NCBI RefSeq assembly: GCF_013393325.1
Contig: NZ_QJRC01000095.1
Coordinates: 1-64,000 of the forward strand
Direction of reading: 5' to 3'
Length of the DNA: 64,000 nt
Source: Pseudomonas hunanensis
GTDB lineage: Bacteria > Pseudomonadota > Gammaproteobacteria > Pseudomonadales > Pseudomonadaceae
Numbering within the stretch: the stretch's first letter is position 1; every line of letters begins with the position of its first letter. Below, piece after piece: positions 8,191 through 16,002 of this stretch. Under the pieces are notes generated by a model. It was not told the DNA's origin. It did no database searches and saw only the letters and a program-made list of their open reading frames with translations. Both the position numbers and the translations under genes were made by a program.

Positions 8191-9555
8191 ATGACGTCCT
8201 GTAGTGCACCCCTCTCGAAACTGAAACCGACGCTGAGCGTCGCTGATGTCGTCGCCATCACCGTATCTTCGGTCACCCCCGCCAGCTCGGTCTTCGTCAT
8301 CGCGCCATTTGCCATCGCCCAAGCAGGTACCGGGGTGATCTGGGCCTTCATGCTCGGTGGCGTGCTGGCGCTGATGTTTGCACTTTGCTATGCCGAACTG
8401 GGGCGCGCCCACAGTGCTGCCGGGGGAGAGTACGTGTTTGCCAAACGGGTATTTGGCGGCATGGCCGGTTACGCCACCTTTCTTACCGTGCTGGCGATGC
8501 TGGTGTTCATTCCACCGGTACTGGCAACCGGGGCTGCCACGTACTTGAATGCGGCGCTGGGCTCCCAGCTTGATGGGCAGGCGGTGGCCCTGGTGATTGT
8601 CGCCCTGGGGTATCTGCTGGGTATCCTCAATATAAAGTTGAACGCATGGGTTACCGGCATCTGCCTGTTGCTTGAGGTAGCGGCGCTGATGGTGATCGTG
8701 GTGCTGGGCTTCGGCCATGCCCAGCAACCGCTCACCAGCCTGGTCAGCCCACTGGTGCTCGATAACGGGATACTGCATGCGGCGCCCTGGGCGCTGGTGA
8801 TTGGTGCGGTCGGCACGGCGTTGTTTTCCTTCAATGGTTTTGGCGGCGCAGTGTTGCTGGCAGAAGACATGAAGTGCGGCGGGCGTGGCATCCCCAAGGC
8901 GGTGCTGTGGTCACTGGTGCTGGTGGTGGCCATCGAAGTGATCCCGCTGCTGGCACTGCTGATCGGCGCGCCCTCGCTGGAGGCGATGCTGGCCAGCCCG
9001 GACCCGATTGGCTACCTGCTGACGGCGCATGGCAACGAAACGCTGTCGCGCCTGGTGAGTGGCGGGATTTTCCTGTCGGTGTTCAACGCCATCATCGCCC
9101 TGGTGATCCAGAGTGGGCGGGTGATCTACAGCAGCGGGCGGGATGCGTTGTGGATGCCGGCCCTGAACCGTACATTCACCCGCATTCATCCCAAGTGGGA
9201 GTCGCCGTGGTTGGCCACGCTGTTCCTTGCCGTGCCTTCCACGGCCCTGACCTTCAGCTCCAACCTGGCAGAACTCACGTCTTTCACCGTACTGCTGATC
9301 CTCTGTGTGTACCTGGTCGTGGGGTTGTGCGCACTGTTCAGCCGGGTACTGCGCCGTGATCGCGAGCACCCGTACCGCATGCCGCTGTGGCCGTTGCCGG
9401 CACTGGCTGCCGTGACCGGTGCCGGTTACCTGCTGACGACCCTGCTGAGTGCGGCTTCGGCCCGGGACATCTTCATCATTGTCGGGCTTCTGCTTACCTC
9501 CATGTTGCTGTATGGCACATATGGCAGGTTGAGCCCGGCGTTTCAGAAACTTTGA
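8191..9555 (+). CDS. APC-family amino-acid permease (right module)
   Basis: A 454-residue inner-membrane transporter with about 12 hydrophobic spans, starting LSVADVVAITVSSVTPASSV and containing the APC-type block AHSAAGGEYVFAKRVFGG. It is the first gene of a two-gene unit with the DmpA-type peptidase 9 bases downstream and is divergent from the right LuxR twin. It probably imports an amino acid, short peptide or amide that the peptidase acts on. It is not closely similar to the permease at 4011-5333, so the two modules probably handle different compounds. Confidence 0.85.
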   Translation: MTSCSAPLSKLKPTLSVADVVAITVSSVTPASSVFVIAPFAIAQAGTGVIWAFMLGGVLALMFALCYAELGRAHSAAGGEYVFAKRVFGGMAGYATFLTVLAMLVFIPPVLATGAATYLNAALGSQLDGQAVALVIVALGYLLGILNIKLNAWVTGICLLLEVAALMVIVVLGFGHAQQPLTSLVSPLVLDNGILHAAPWALVIGAVGTALFSFNGFGGAVLLAEDMKCGGRGIPKAVLWSLVLVVAIEVIPLLALLIGAPSLEAMLASPDPIGYLLTAHGNETLSRLVSGGIFLSVFNAIIALVIQSGRVIYSSGRDALWMPALNRTFTRIHPKWESPWLATLFLAVPSTALTFSSNLAELTSFTVLLILCVYLVVGLCALFSRVLRRDREHPYRMPLWPLPALAAVTGAGYLLTTLLSAASARDIFIIVGLLLTSMLLYGTYGRLSPAFQKL

Positions 9556-9564
9556 GCGAGAGAC

Positions 9565-10671
9565 ATGATGCGAGCACGCGACTTCGGTATCACGCTGGGC
9601 CTTGGCCAACCGGGCCCGTACAACGCAATCACCGATGTACCGGGTGTACGGGTTGGCCACGCCACCCTGAACACGACCCATGACGGAAAACCTGTGCGTA
9701 CCGGTGTCAGTGTCATCGAGCCCCGCGAAGGCCCGGCGCGCCATCAGCCTTGTTTTGCCGGCTGCCATGTATTGAACGGCAATGGCGATGCCACAGGCCT
9801 GGAGTGGATTCGTGAAGCGGGCCTGTTGACGACCGCCCTTGCCACCACCAACACGCACAGCGTTGGGGTGGTGCGCGACGCGCTGATCGCCCACGAGCAT
9901 GCGACCCTGGCGGACGCATCGACCTACTGGTGCATGCCGGTGGTGATGGAGACCTACGACGGCGTGTTGAACGACATCTGGGGCCAGCATGTCAACGCGG
10001 ACCTGGTTCAGCAAGCGCTGGGGGCAGCATGCAGCGGGCCGGTGGCCGAGGGTGGCGTAGGCGGCGGCACCGGGATGATCTGCCATGAGTTCAAAGGCGG
10101 GATTGGTACGGCGTCACGGGTGTTGCTGGCAGAGCAGGGTGGCTGGACGGTGGGCGCCTTCGTTCAGGCCAATCATGGCCAGCGTCGTGAGTTGCGGGTG
10201 GATGGCTATCCCGTGGGCCGGGTGTTGCTTGGCCTCCCTTCGCCATTTGACCAGCAGGACACCCCTGGCATGGGCTCGATCGTGGTGGTATTGGCCACCG
10301 ATGCACCGTTGCTGCCACATCAATGTCAACGCCTGGCGCAACGTGCTGCGCTGGGCATTGCCCGCACCGGGGGCGGCACCGATGACTCCAGTGGCGACAT
10401 CTTCCTGGCCTTCTCGACGGGGAACACCGGGCTGGCGCCTGCCGATTACAACCGCCGCGATCTGCCGGTGACCGCGCAAGTGGCGATGGTCAACAACGAC
10501 CATATTTCGCCGCTGTTCGCCGCGGCGGCCGAGGCCGTGGAGGAAGCCATTGTCAACGCGATCCTGGCAGGCAGGTCGATGCTGGCAGGAGATGGACGAG
10601 AGGTGCCTGGCCTTGAGGGTGCACGCTTGCTGATGGCCCTCGAACAAGTGGGCTGGAAGGCTCAAGGTTGA
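9565..10671 (+). CDS. DmpA-type P1 peptidase (L-aminopeptidase/D-esterase family)
   Basis: A 368-residue N-terminal-nucleophile enzyme of MEROPS family P1. These precursors self-cleave before a serine that becomes the nucleophile. The site is visible as PGM-G237-S238-IVVVLATDAPLLP. Also conserved are ITDVPGVRVGHATL at the N-terminus and EGGVGGGTGMICHEFKGGIG in the middle. Known members cleave N-terminal L-residues, D-amino-acid esters or amides, or beta-peptides. Two ATGs (9565, 9568) are possible starts. It is co-transcribed with the APC permease. Substrate is unknown; the family call is firm. Confidence 0.9.
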   Translation: MMRARDFGITLGLGQPGPYNAITDVPGVRVGHATLNTTHDGKPVRTGVSVIEPREGPARHQPCFAGCHVLNGNGDATGLEWIREAGLLTTALATTNTHSVGVVRDALIAHEHATLADASTYWCMPVVMETYDGVLNDIWGQHVNADLVQQALGAACSGPVAEGGVGGGTGMICHEFKGGIGTASRVLLAEQGGWTVGAFVQANHGQRRELRVDGYPVGRVLLGLPSPFDQQDTPGMGSIVVVLATDAPLLPHQCQRLAQRAALGIARTGGGTDDSSGDIFLAFSTGNTGLAPADYNRRDLPVTAQVAMVNNDHISPLFAAAAEAVEEAIVNAILAGRSMLAGDGREVPGLEGARLLMALEQVGWKAQG

Positions 10672-10786
10672 TACTTGGGGAAGTGCGTAAACCTGGGGAG
10701 TACAGATGTTCTCCTTTCGATAATTGCTTGTATGCAGGCGGTGATCGGTGGTCTCATCCCGCGCCTGAGCCAACAGGTATTGAAAG

Positions 10787-11428
10787 ATGAACCGCCCGCT
10801 ATTTGTTTCCATCGATGGGCCCAAGGGCACCGGCAAGACCACGCTGCTGGAAGCCGTTACCCAGGCCCTGAGGGTGGAAGGAAAAAAGGTGATTCGTCTT
10901 TGCGAAAGAAACAACGACCCCTACCGGCGCGAAACCATGGCCCTGGTCAACCAGCTCGCCAGAAGCCCTTGCCAGGACCTGGAGTTCAGGGTGTGCGAAC
11001 GCTTTGCTGCAAGCCGTGCGTGGATTTCCCGACATGTACTGCCCAGGCAGCCAGCTGACAGCATCATCCTGATTGATCGCTGGTACCCCTCTGACGCTGC
11101 GTTCCGCCGCACTGTGCCGTTTGACCATATCTTGCGCCTGAACCTTGAACGAAGCGTGCAAGTGCCAGATTTGCATGTCGGGGTTGTCACCGCCCCAGAA
11201 ACTTCATGGGCAAGGGCTGCGGCCCGCACGCGCGGGCTGGGCAGCACGGTTATCCACAACCTGGATGAGCAGGTGGCCTGTACCGAGGCGTTCGAGCGGG
11301 CGGTTGCAGCGCACGGCTGGGTGCTGTGCCGCAATGAAGGGACGATCGAGGCGGCCACACGGCAACTGGTTGGCGAGATTGATCGAGTACTGCGAACGAA
11401 ATGGACTCAAGCCTCGACCGATGAGTGA
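10787..11428 (+). CDS. Thymidylate-kinase-like P-loop nucleotide kinase
   Basis: A 213-residue protein opening with a P-loop (SIDGPKGTGKTTLLEAV, residues 8-24) and carrying a DR(Y/W) motif in LIDRWYPSDAAFRR, as in dTMP kinases. Overall it is divergent from the housekeeping Tmk, so it is probably a paralogue acting on another nucleotide or small molecule. It has its own 115-base upstream gap, and its 3' end overlaps the convergent SnoaL-like gene by 22 bases. No neighbouring gene indicates its pathway. Confidence 0.65.
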   Translation: MNRPLFVSIDGPKGTGKTTLLEAVTQALRVEGKKVIRLCERNNDPYRRETMALVNQLARSPCQDLEFRVCERFAASRAWISRHVLPRQPADSIILIDRWYPSDAAFRRTVPFDHILRLNLERSVQVPDLHVGVVTAPETSWARAAARTRGLGSTVIHNLDEQVACTEAFERAVAAHGWVLCRNEGTIEAATRQLVGEIDRVLRTKWTQASTDE

Positions 11429-11844
11429 TGGCCTGTGATCAGCCATTGCCCATCAATGCGTTCAAAGGTGAACAAAAACCTTGCCGGCACCACGTGCTGC
11501 TCACCGCCATTGCGGTAGACGAAGGTGTAGAGCCCGCCGACCACCACGGTGCCGAGCTTGCGGCTGACGCGCTTCTTGAACACCTGAACGTCACACACCA
11601 GCCCATCATTGGCCAGGAAGTTGTCGAAGTAGTTGCGTCGGCTGTCATCACAATCGCGCACCTGGTTGGACAAGGTCGGCACCAGAATGGCGTCTGGCGC
11701 ATACAGTGCCAGCACTTGGTCCACGTCACGCGTGGCTACCGTTGCAGCCCACCGATAAAGCGCCGCCTTGGCACCCGCCAGGCAGGCCAGTTCGGTGTCG
11801 GCATAGGGTTCAATGTTCTGGGCTGCGGTAGGCGTAGCGCTCAT
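11407..11844 (-). CDS. SnoaL/DUF4440-like (NTF2 fold) protein
   Basis: A 145-residue protein with the cone-shaped NTF2/SnoaL-like pattern: a helical N-terminus (AALYRWAATVATRDVDQVLALYAPDAILVP in short blocks), a middle strand region and the C-terminal FLFTFERIDGQWLITGHHSS. Members are annotated as SgcJ/EcaC-type or CaMKII-association-domain-like proteins, and many lack a known reaction. It is divergent from the Zur-type operator region, whose centre is about 70 bases upstream of its start, so zinc control is possible but unproven. Confidence 0.7.
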   Translation of the reverse strand: MSATPTAAQNIEPYADTELACLAGAKAALYRWAATVATRDVDQVLALYAPDAILVPTLSNQVRDCDDSRRNYFDNFLANDGLVCDVQVFKKRVSRKLGTVVVGGLYTFVYRNGGEQHVVPARFLFTFERIDGQWLITGHHSSVEA

Positions 11845-11901
11845 GGGGGCTTGCTCACATAAGGTTCAAAAGGGATGGGTGGCATGTTCATGCCGGGATG
11901 A

Positions 11902-11928
11902 GATAATGTGTTATAACATAACATTATC
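11902..11928. promoter_or_regulatory. Zur-type operator
   Basis: An AT-rich near-palindrome in a GC-rich genome: outer arms GATAATGT and ACATTATC are perfect inverted copies, and the core contains GTTATAACATAAC. This matches the pattern I know for Zur boxes of gamma-proteobacteria. It lies upstream of a dihydroorotase remnant and a DksA2-type gene, both typical members of zinc-starvation regulons of pseudomonads, which supports the reading. Confidence 0.7.
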
Positions 11929-11997
11929 GAGACAAGTTTCAGATCATGTCCCTCAAGTGCGAACAGCTCGTGGTGAGCAGGAACCACAAGAAGGCTC

Positions 11998-12109
11998 ATG
12001 CATTAGCCGAATCCTTGTCAGGAATGCCCGCTTGGTGAACGAAGGCAAGGTTTTCGATGCAGACGTCCGGGTTACCTGCGCACGCATCGAGAAAATCGCC
12101 AGCAGCATC
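11998..12109 (+). pseudogene. 5' remnant of a dihydroorotase paralogue (pyrC2-like)
   Basis: Bases 12002-12109 encode ISRILVRNARLVNEG followed by KVFDADVRV and ARIEKIASSI, the characteristic N-terminus of dihydroorotase/PyrC-like amidohydrolases. The only ATG with a good ribosome site (AGAAGG, ATG at 11998) is out of frame with this and meets TAG after two codons. Downstream of 12109 the homology stops and no metal-binding HxH motif follows. The gene is therefore a frameshifted, 3'-deleted relic. Its position just after a Zur-type operator and before dksA2 fits the zinc-independent backup copy known from Pseudomonas. Confidence 0.65.
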
Positions 12110-12234
12110 GGAGGTTGCCGCTGGTGCTGCATGCACTTTCGGCGTTGTGTTGAACGAACACTGTCAAGGGTTGCCACTGGCATTCAATGCACAGCGGCGC
12201 TGACTCTTTTGAACCTGACGCGGGAGTGATAGCG
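12110..12234. other. Unassigned stretch between the pyrC2 remnant and dksA2
   Basis: About 125 bases with no supportable gene. They may be scar sequence from the deletion that removed most of the dihydroorotase gene and so bring dksA2 closer to the Zur-type operator. I see no repeat or terminator here. Confidence 0.4.
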
Positions 12235-12639
12235 ATGAACGAACAGGAGCTGCTTCGCATGCCTGCACAGGCCTATATGGATGCCTCGCAGCAGGCATTC
12301 TTCCGTGACCTGCTGCTGTCGCAGCGCACAGTGTTACAAGCGCGAATCTCCAGCGAGTTCGAACTCATGCGCACATTCGAGCCAAGCAGTGACCCTTCCG
12401 ACCTGGGCACTGTGGAGGAGCAACGGCAATGGCAGTTGCGCCTGCTCGAGCGGGAAAAGAAGCTGCTGGACAAGATCGACGAAGCCCTCCAGCGCCTTGC
12501 TCGGGGCGAATACGGGTGGTGCAAGGACACTGGCGAGCCCATCGGCCTGAAACGCTTGCTGCTGCGGCCAACAGCGACGCTGAGCATTGAGGCCAAGGAG
12601 CGGCAAGAGCGCAGGGAGCGGCACATACGCGATGACTGA
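12235..12639 (+). CDS. dksA2: DksA2-type RNA-polymerase-binding regulator
   Basis: A 134-residue DksA/TraR-family protein that binds the RNA polymerase secondary channel with ppGpp. The coiled coil includes FEPSSDPSDLGTVEEQRQWQ, with the paired aspartate region at its tip. The C-terminal zinc finger of DksA has four cysteines; here only the first remains (YGWCKDTGEPIGLKRLL ... TATLSIEAKE). Loss of zinc ligands marks the DksA2 paralogue, which replaces DksA under zinc limitation. The start at 12235 follows GGGAG; an upstream in-frame ATG (12187) lacks a site. It lies downstream of the Zur-type operator and the pyrC2 relic. Confidence 0.88.
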   Translation: MNEQELLRMPAQAYMDASQQAFFRDLLLSQRTVLQARISSEFELMRTFEPSSDPSDLGTVEEQRQWQLRLLEREKKLLDKIDEALQRLARGEYGWCKDTGEPIGLKRLLLRPTATLSIEAKERQERRERHIRDD

Positions 12640-12715
12640 GGCGCTCAGCCTGATCTAAGTGTTCAACGGTAACCTCGCACTCGGATACCCCTTTGGAACC
12701 TGAGGAGGTTACTCG

Positions 12716-13480
12716 ATGAATGCGCCGAACAGCACTTGGCTCAACAAAGTACCGGAAGTGACGCTGTCCTTCTGGATCATCAAGATCATGTCCACCACGG
12801 TGGGCGAAACATTCGCCGACTTTCTCGCCGTCGACGTAGGCTGGGGGCTGGCCATCACCAGTGCGGTGATGGCCGTGCTGCTGGCGGGTGCGTTGGCCTT
12901 GCAGTTGCGCAAGCGCCACTGTGAACCCTGGATTTACTGGCTGTGCGTGGTGCTGGTGAGCATTCTGGGCACCCAGATCACCGACATCCTGACCGACGAG
13001 CTGGACATCAGCCTTTACGCCAGCACAGCGTTTTTCTCGGTGTTGCTGGCTGCCAACTTTGCGATCTGGTACGTGCTGGAGCGCAACCTGTCGATACGCG
13101 AGATCGTTACCGCCAGGCGCGAGCTTTTCTATTGGACCACCGTGCTTTGTACTTTCGCGCTAGGCACTGCTGGCGGTGACCTGGCTACCGAAGCGTTGGG
13201 GCTTGGCTTTGATATCGGCGTGGTGATCTTTGCCGTATTGATCGCCGTTTGCGTGCTCGCCTGGCGACTGGGCGCCAGTACGGTGCTGGTGTTCTGGGTG
13301 GCTTACATACTGACTCGACCACTTGGTGCTTCCCTGGGCGACCTGCTGACTCAATCGCACGCATATGGCGGCCTCGGCATGGGGGCCACCTGGACCAGTG
13401 CACTGTTCCTTTGCGTCATCTTCATCCTGGTCGGCGTTGCCCAGTTCAGCGCCGAACAGTCCAAACGGCTCGCCCGTTGA
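12716..13480 (+). CDS. Multi-span inner-membrane protein (COG4705-like, unknown function)
   Basis: A 254-residue protein with about seven hydrophobic segments and the N-terminal block LNKVPEVTLSFWIIKIMSTT VGETFADF (split here) that I associate with uncharacterised COG4705 membrane-anchored proteins. The internal repeat-like halves each contain a GE(T/L)-type or GGDLATEAL motif. A GAGGAGG ribosome site precedes the ATG. It heads a same-strand group with a lipoprotein, a response regulator and a sensor kinase, so it may be the output or an accessory sensor of that system. Function is unknown. Confidence 0.7.
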   Translation: MNAPNSTWLNKVPEVTLSFWIIKIMSTTVGETFADFLAVDVGWGLAITSAVMAVLLAGALALQLRKRHCEPWIYWLCVVLVSILGTQITDILTDELDISLYASTAFFSVLLAANFAIWYVLERNLSIREIVTARRELFYWTTVLCTFALGTAGGDLATEALGLGFDIGVVIFAVLIAVCVLAWRLGASTVLVFWVAYILTRPLGASLGDLLTQSHAYGGLGMGATWTSALFLCVIFILVGVAQFSAEQSKRLAR

Positions 13481-13500
13481 TCAAAAAAAGGTAGTTACCC

Positions 13501-13926
13501 ATGATTTCGCATCGTTTACGCATAGCGACGTTGGCAATCGCCTGCACGTTTGGCTTGCTGCTAACCCAAGGGTGTTCCAAGCCGGATCAACAACAAACAC
13601 AGCAGGCACCTGCGGGTGCCCAAGCAGCGACCAAGCTGGGCGACCTCAGCCCTTTCCGGGCCATTGCCGAGGACGTGGCGGCCAAGGTCGATGCCCAGGA
13701 CCTGCCTGCTGCCAAGGCCCGCATCAAAGACCTGGAAAAAAGCTGGGACGACGCCGAGGCCGGGATCAAGCCACGCGCGGCCAGCGACTGGCATGTACTG
13801 GACAAGGCTATCGATCGGGCACTCGATGCACTGCGTGCAGGCCAGCCGCAGCAGGATGACTGCAAAGCGGCAATGGATGCCCTGTTGAAAGCTTTCGACA
13901 ACCTGCAAAGGCCACGACAAGGTTGA
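13501..13926 (+). CDS. Small predicted lipoprotein
   Basis: A 141-residue protein with a lipoprotein signal (hydrophobic ATLAIACTFGLLL, lipobox LTQG-C25) followed by a Gln/Ala-rich linker and a helical domain (FRAIAEDVAAKVDAQDLPAA, DLEKSWDDAEAGIKP). It is likely anchored in a membrane facing the periplasm. It sits 20 bases after the COG4705-like gene and about 70 bases before the response regulator, suggesting a periplasmic partner of the two-component system. I do not recognise a defined family. Confidence 0.7.
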   Translation: MISHRLRIATLAIACTFGLLLTQGCSKPDQQQTQQAPAGAQAATKLGDLSPFRAIAEDVAAKVDAQDLPAAKARIKDLEKSWDDAEAGIKPRAASDWHVLDKAIDRALDALRAGQPQQDDCKAAMDALLKAFDNLQRPRQG

Positions 13927-13993
13927 AGCGAGGCGCAATCAGTCACCGTGCACTCGGCTATTGTTCCATCACGTGCTCATTTTGGGGAAGGCA

Positions 13994-14659
13994 ATGCGGG
14001 TGTTACTGGTCGAAGATGACAGCATGATTGCCCAGGCACTGCAGGACGCGCTGGCAACAGCGGGTTACGCGGTGGACTGGGTAGCCGATGGCCCGACCGC
14101 AGAGGCGGCCTTGCGCACGCAGGCCTACGACCAGGTGCTGCTCGACCTGGGGTTGCCCGGACAAGATGGGCTGCAATTGCTGCAACAGCTGCGTGCCGCC
14201 GACAACCCCGTTCCCCTGCTGATCATTACCGCGCGCGCGGAGCTTGATGAGCGCGTGCGCGGGCTGGATGGCGGGGCGGATGATTTCTTGCAAAAGCCCT
14301 TTGAAATGGCCGAATTGCTTGCCAGGATGCGCGCCGTCATGCGGCGCAAAGGCGGGCGTGCAACCCCTGAGCTGGGCAACGGCACGGTCAGCCTGGACCT
14401 TGTCAGCAAATGCGCCAGGGTGATGGCTCAGCCGCCTGTTCAGCTTTCCAACCGAGAGTTCGCCTTGCTTCAGGCATTACTGATCCGCCCGGGGGCGATC
14501 CTGTCGCGGGCAGAACTGGAGGACCGGCTATACGGGTGGGGTAACGAGGTTGAAAGCAACGCGGTGGAGTTTCTCATCCATGCCTTGCGCCGCAAGCTGG
14601 GCAAGGATGTGATTCGCAATATCAGGGGGTTGGGATGGATGGTCTCAAAAGGCGCCTGA
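13994..14659 (+). CDS. OmpR/QseB-type response regulator
   Basis: A 221-residue regulator: receiver domain (acidic pocket VEDD at 6-9, phosphoacceptor D51 in QVLLDLGLPG, K in FLQKPF) and a winged-helix DNA-binding domain (LSNREFALLQALL, NAVEFLIHALRRKLG). The start at 13994 has a strong GGGGAAGG site; an upstream in-frame ATG has none. Its 3' end overlaps the kinase gene by 25 bases, indicating translational coupling. The class is certain; the signal is not. Confidence 0.92.
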   Translation: MRVLLVEDDSMIAQALQDALATAGYAVDWVADGPTAEAALRTQAYDQVLLDLGLPGQDGLQLLQQLRAADNPVPLLIITARAELDERVRGLDGGADDFLQKPFEMAELLARMRAVMRRKGGRATPELGNGTVSLDLVSKCARVMAQPPVQLSNREFALLQALLIRPGAILSRAELEDRLYGWGNEVESNAVEFLIHALRRKLGKDVIRNIRGLGWMVSKGA

Positions 14660-15987
14660 ACCAGTCCCTGCAGCTACGCCTGTCGCTAGGGTTGTCCCTG
14701 GCGATACTGCTGGTTGCGACAATGAGTGGGGTATTCAGTTACTTCTCGGCCTTCGATGAGGCGCTTGAGCTGCAGGACAACAGCCTGCGCCAGGTTGCGG
14801 CATTGTACATGCGCCAAGGCTTGGCATTTCATTACCCAGCCAACGAGCATTCTGTCCCAGGCGACGATGAAGAAACCCGCATCGTCATCCAGTATCTGGC
14901 TGATGGACAGGCCGTCAGCCATGCTGATGACAGCCTGTTGCCGTTGCCCATTCCGGGCGCTGTGGCCAATGGCTTGACTACCGTAAATGTCGGCAACGAA
15001 CCTTTCCGTGTGCTGGTGAACACCGATTCTTCCGGCAAGCGTTTTGCCGTTGCGCAGGAAATTGACAGCCGTAATCGCGATGCCCGCGATAGCGCATGGC
15101 GTGCATTGCTGCCATTCGCCATCCTCTTTGCCATTTTGCTGGTGGTGGTGGCCAACCTGATTCGCGAGCTGTTCAGGCCTGTCGCGAGTTTGGCGGCAAT
15201 GCTCGACCGCCGTGATGATCAGGACCTGCGGCCGATTGATGAGCGTATGCTGGCTATCGAAATACGCCCTTTCATCCAGGCAATCAACCGGCTGCTGGCG
15301 CGTGTTGCCCGCACCCTGGAGAGCCAGAAGCGCTTTGTCGCCGATGCAGCCCATGAACTGCGCACCCCCCTTACAGCCCTTTCACTGCAGGTGGAAGGCC
15401 TTGAACCCGAAGCAATGACGGCCCGCGCCCAGGCCCAAGTGGCCCAACTGCGGCTTGGTATCGCCAGAAGCCGCAAGCTCATCGAGCAACTGTTGGCGTT
15501 GGCGAGCGCCCAGCTCGGCGCGCTGCCGACACCTGCGGTATCCCTGCATGAAGTCTGCCGTCGGGTGCTGGAAGATCTGATGCCCTTGGCCGAGCAGAAG
15601 CAGCTCGACATTGGCCTGGAAGGTGACGATGCACGCTTGCCCATACGCGAAGTCGAGTTGAGAACCGTGATCAGCAACCTGGTCGAGAACGCCATTCGCC
15701 ATGCCCCTGTGGCGGGCCATGTCGACCTGCGTGTGGAGCAGGGCGTCGGCCAAGTCACGCTCAGTGTCAGCGACGATGGCCCGGGCATTGACCCGCAAGA
15801 GTGGGAGCGCGTGTTCGACCCGTTCTATCGTGGCACTGGCTCGGTGGGGGAAGGCTCCGGCCTGGGGCTGTCGATAGTACGGACCATTGTTCAGCGTTGC
15901 GCAGGCGAGGTGGACGTGGGGTACACCGATGCGGCGCGCCGCCAGGGCTGGCGGGTATGTTTGCGTTGGGTGACAAACAGCGGTTGA
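14635..15987 (+). CDS. QseC-like sensor histidine kinase
   Basis: A 450-residue inner-membrane kinase: TM1 (about 15-37), a periplasmic loop of about 120 residues, TM2 (about 158-176), HAMP-like linker, dimerisation/phosphoacceptor box with H240 (AAHELRTPLTALS), and ATPase boxes VENAIRHAP, SDDGPGID and GEGSGLGLSI. It partners the overlapping response regulator. The COG4705-like and lipoprotein genes just upstream probably belong to the same signalling unit. Ligand unknown. Confidence 0.92.
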   Translation: MDGLKRRLNQSLQLRLSLGLSLAILLVATMSGVFSYFSAFDEALELQDNSLRQVAALYMRQGLAFHYPANEHSVPGDDEETRIVIQYLADGQAVSHADDSLLPLPIPGAVANGLTTVNVGNEPFRVLVNTDSSGKRFAVAQEIDSRNRDARDSAWRALLPFAILFAILLVVVANLIRELFRPVASLAAMLDRRDDQDLRPIDERMLAIEIRPFIQAINRLLARVARTLESQKRFVADAAHELRTPLTALSLQVEGLEPEAMTARAQAQVAQLRLGIARSRKLIEQLLALASAQLGALPTPAVSLHEVCRRVLEDLMPLAEQKQLDIGLEGDDARLPIREVELRTVISNLVENAIRHAPVAGHVDLRVEQGVGQVTLSVSDDGPGIDPQEWERVFDPFYRGTGSVGEGSGLGLSIVRTIVQRCAGEVDVGYTDAARRQGWRVCLRWVTNSG

Positions 15988-16002
15988 CGATCCGTCAGGG
16001 TG

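Noticed and set aside
8911..10086. 391-codon minus-strand frame over the permease and DmpA-type genes
   Set aside because: It spans two well-supported genes on the other strand, is rich in Arg, Gln and His as shadows are, and shows no motif.
11813..12229. Plus-strand frame of 138 codons as an intact gene
   Set aside because: It only joins unrelated upstream codons to the dihydroorotase remnant; the remnant's natural start is out of frame and no catalytic motif follows.
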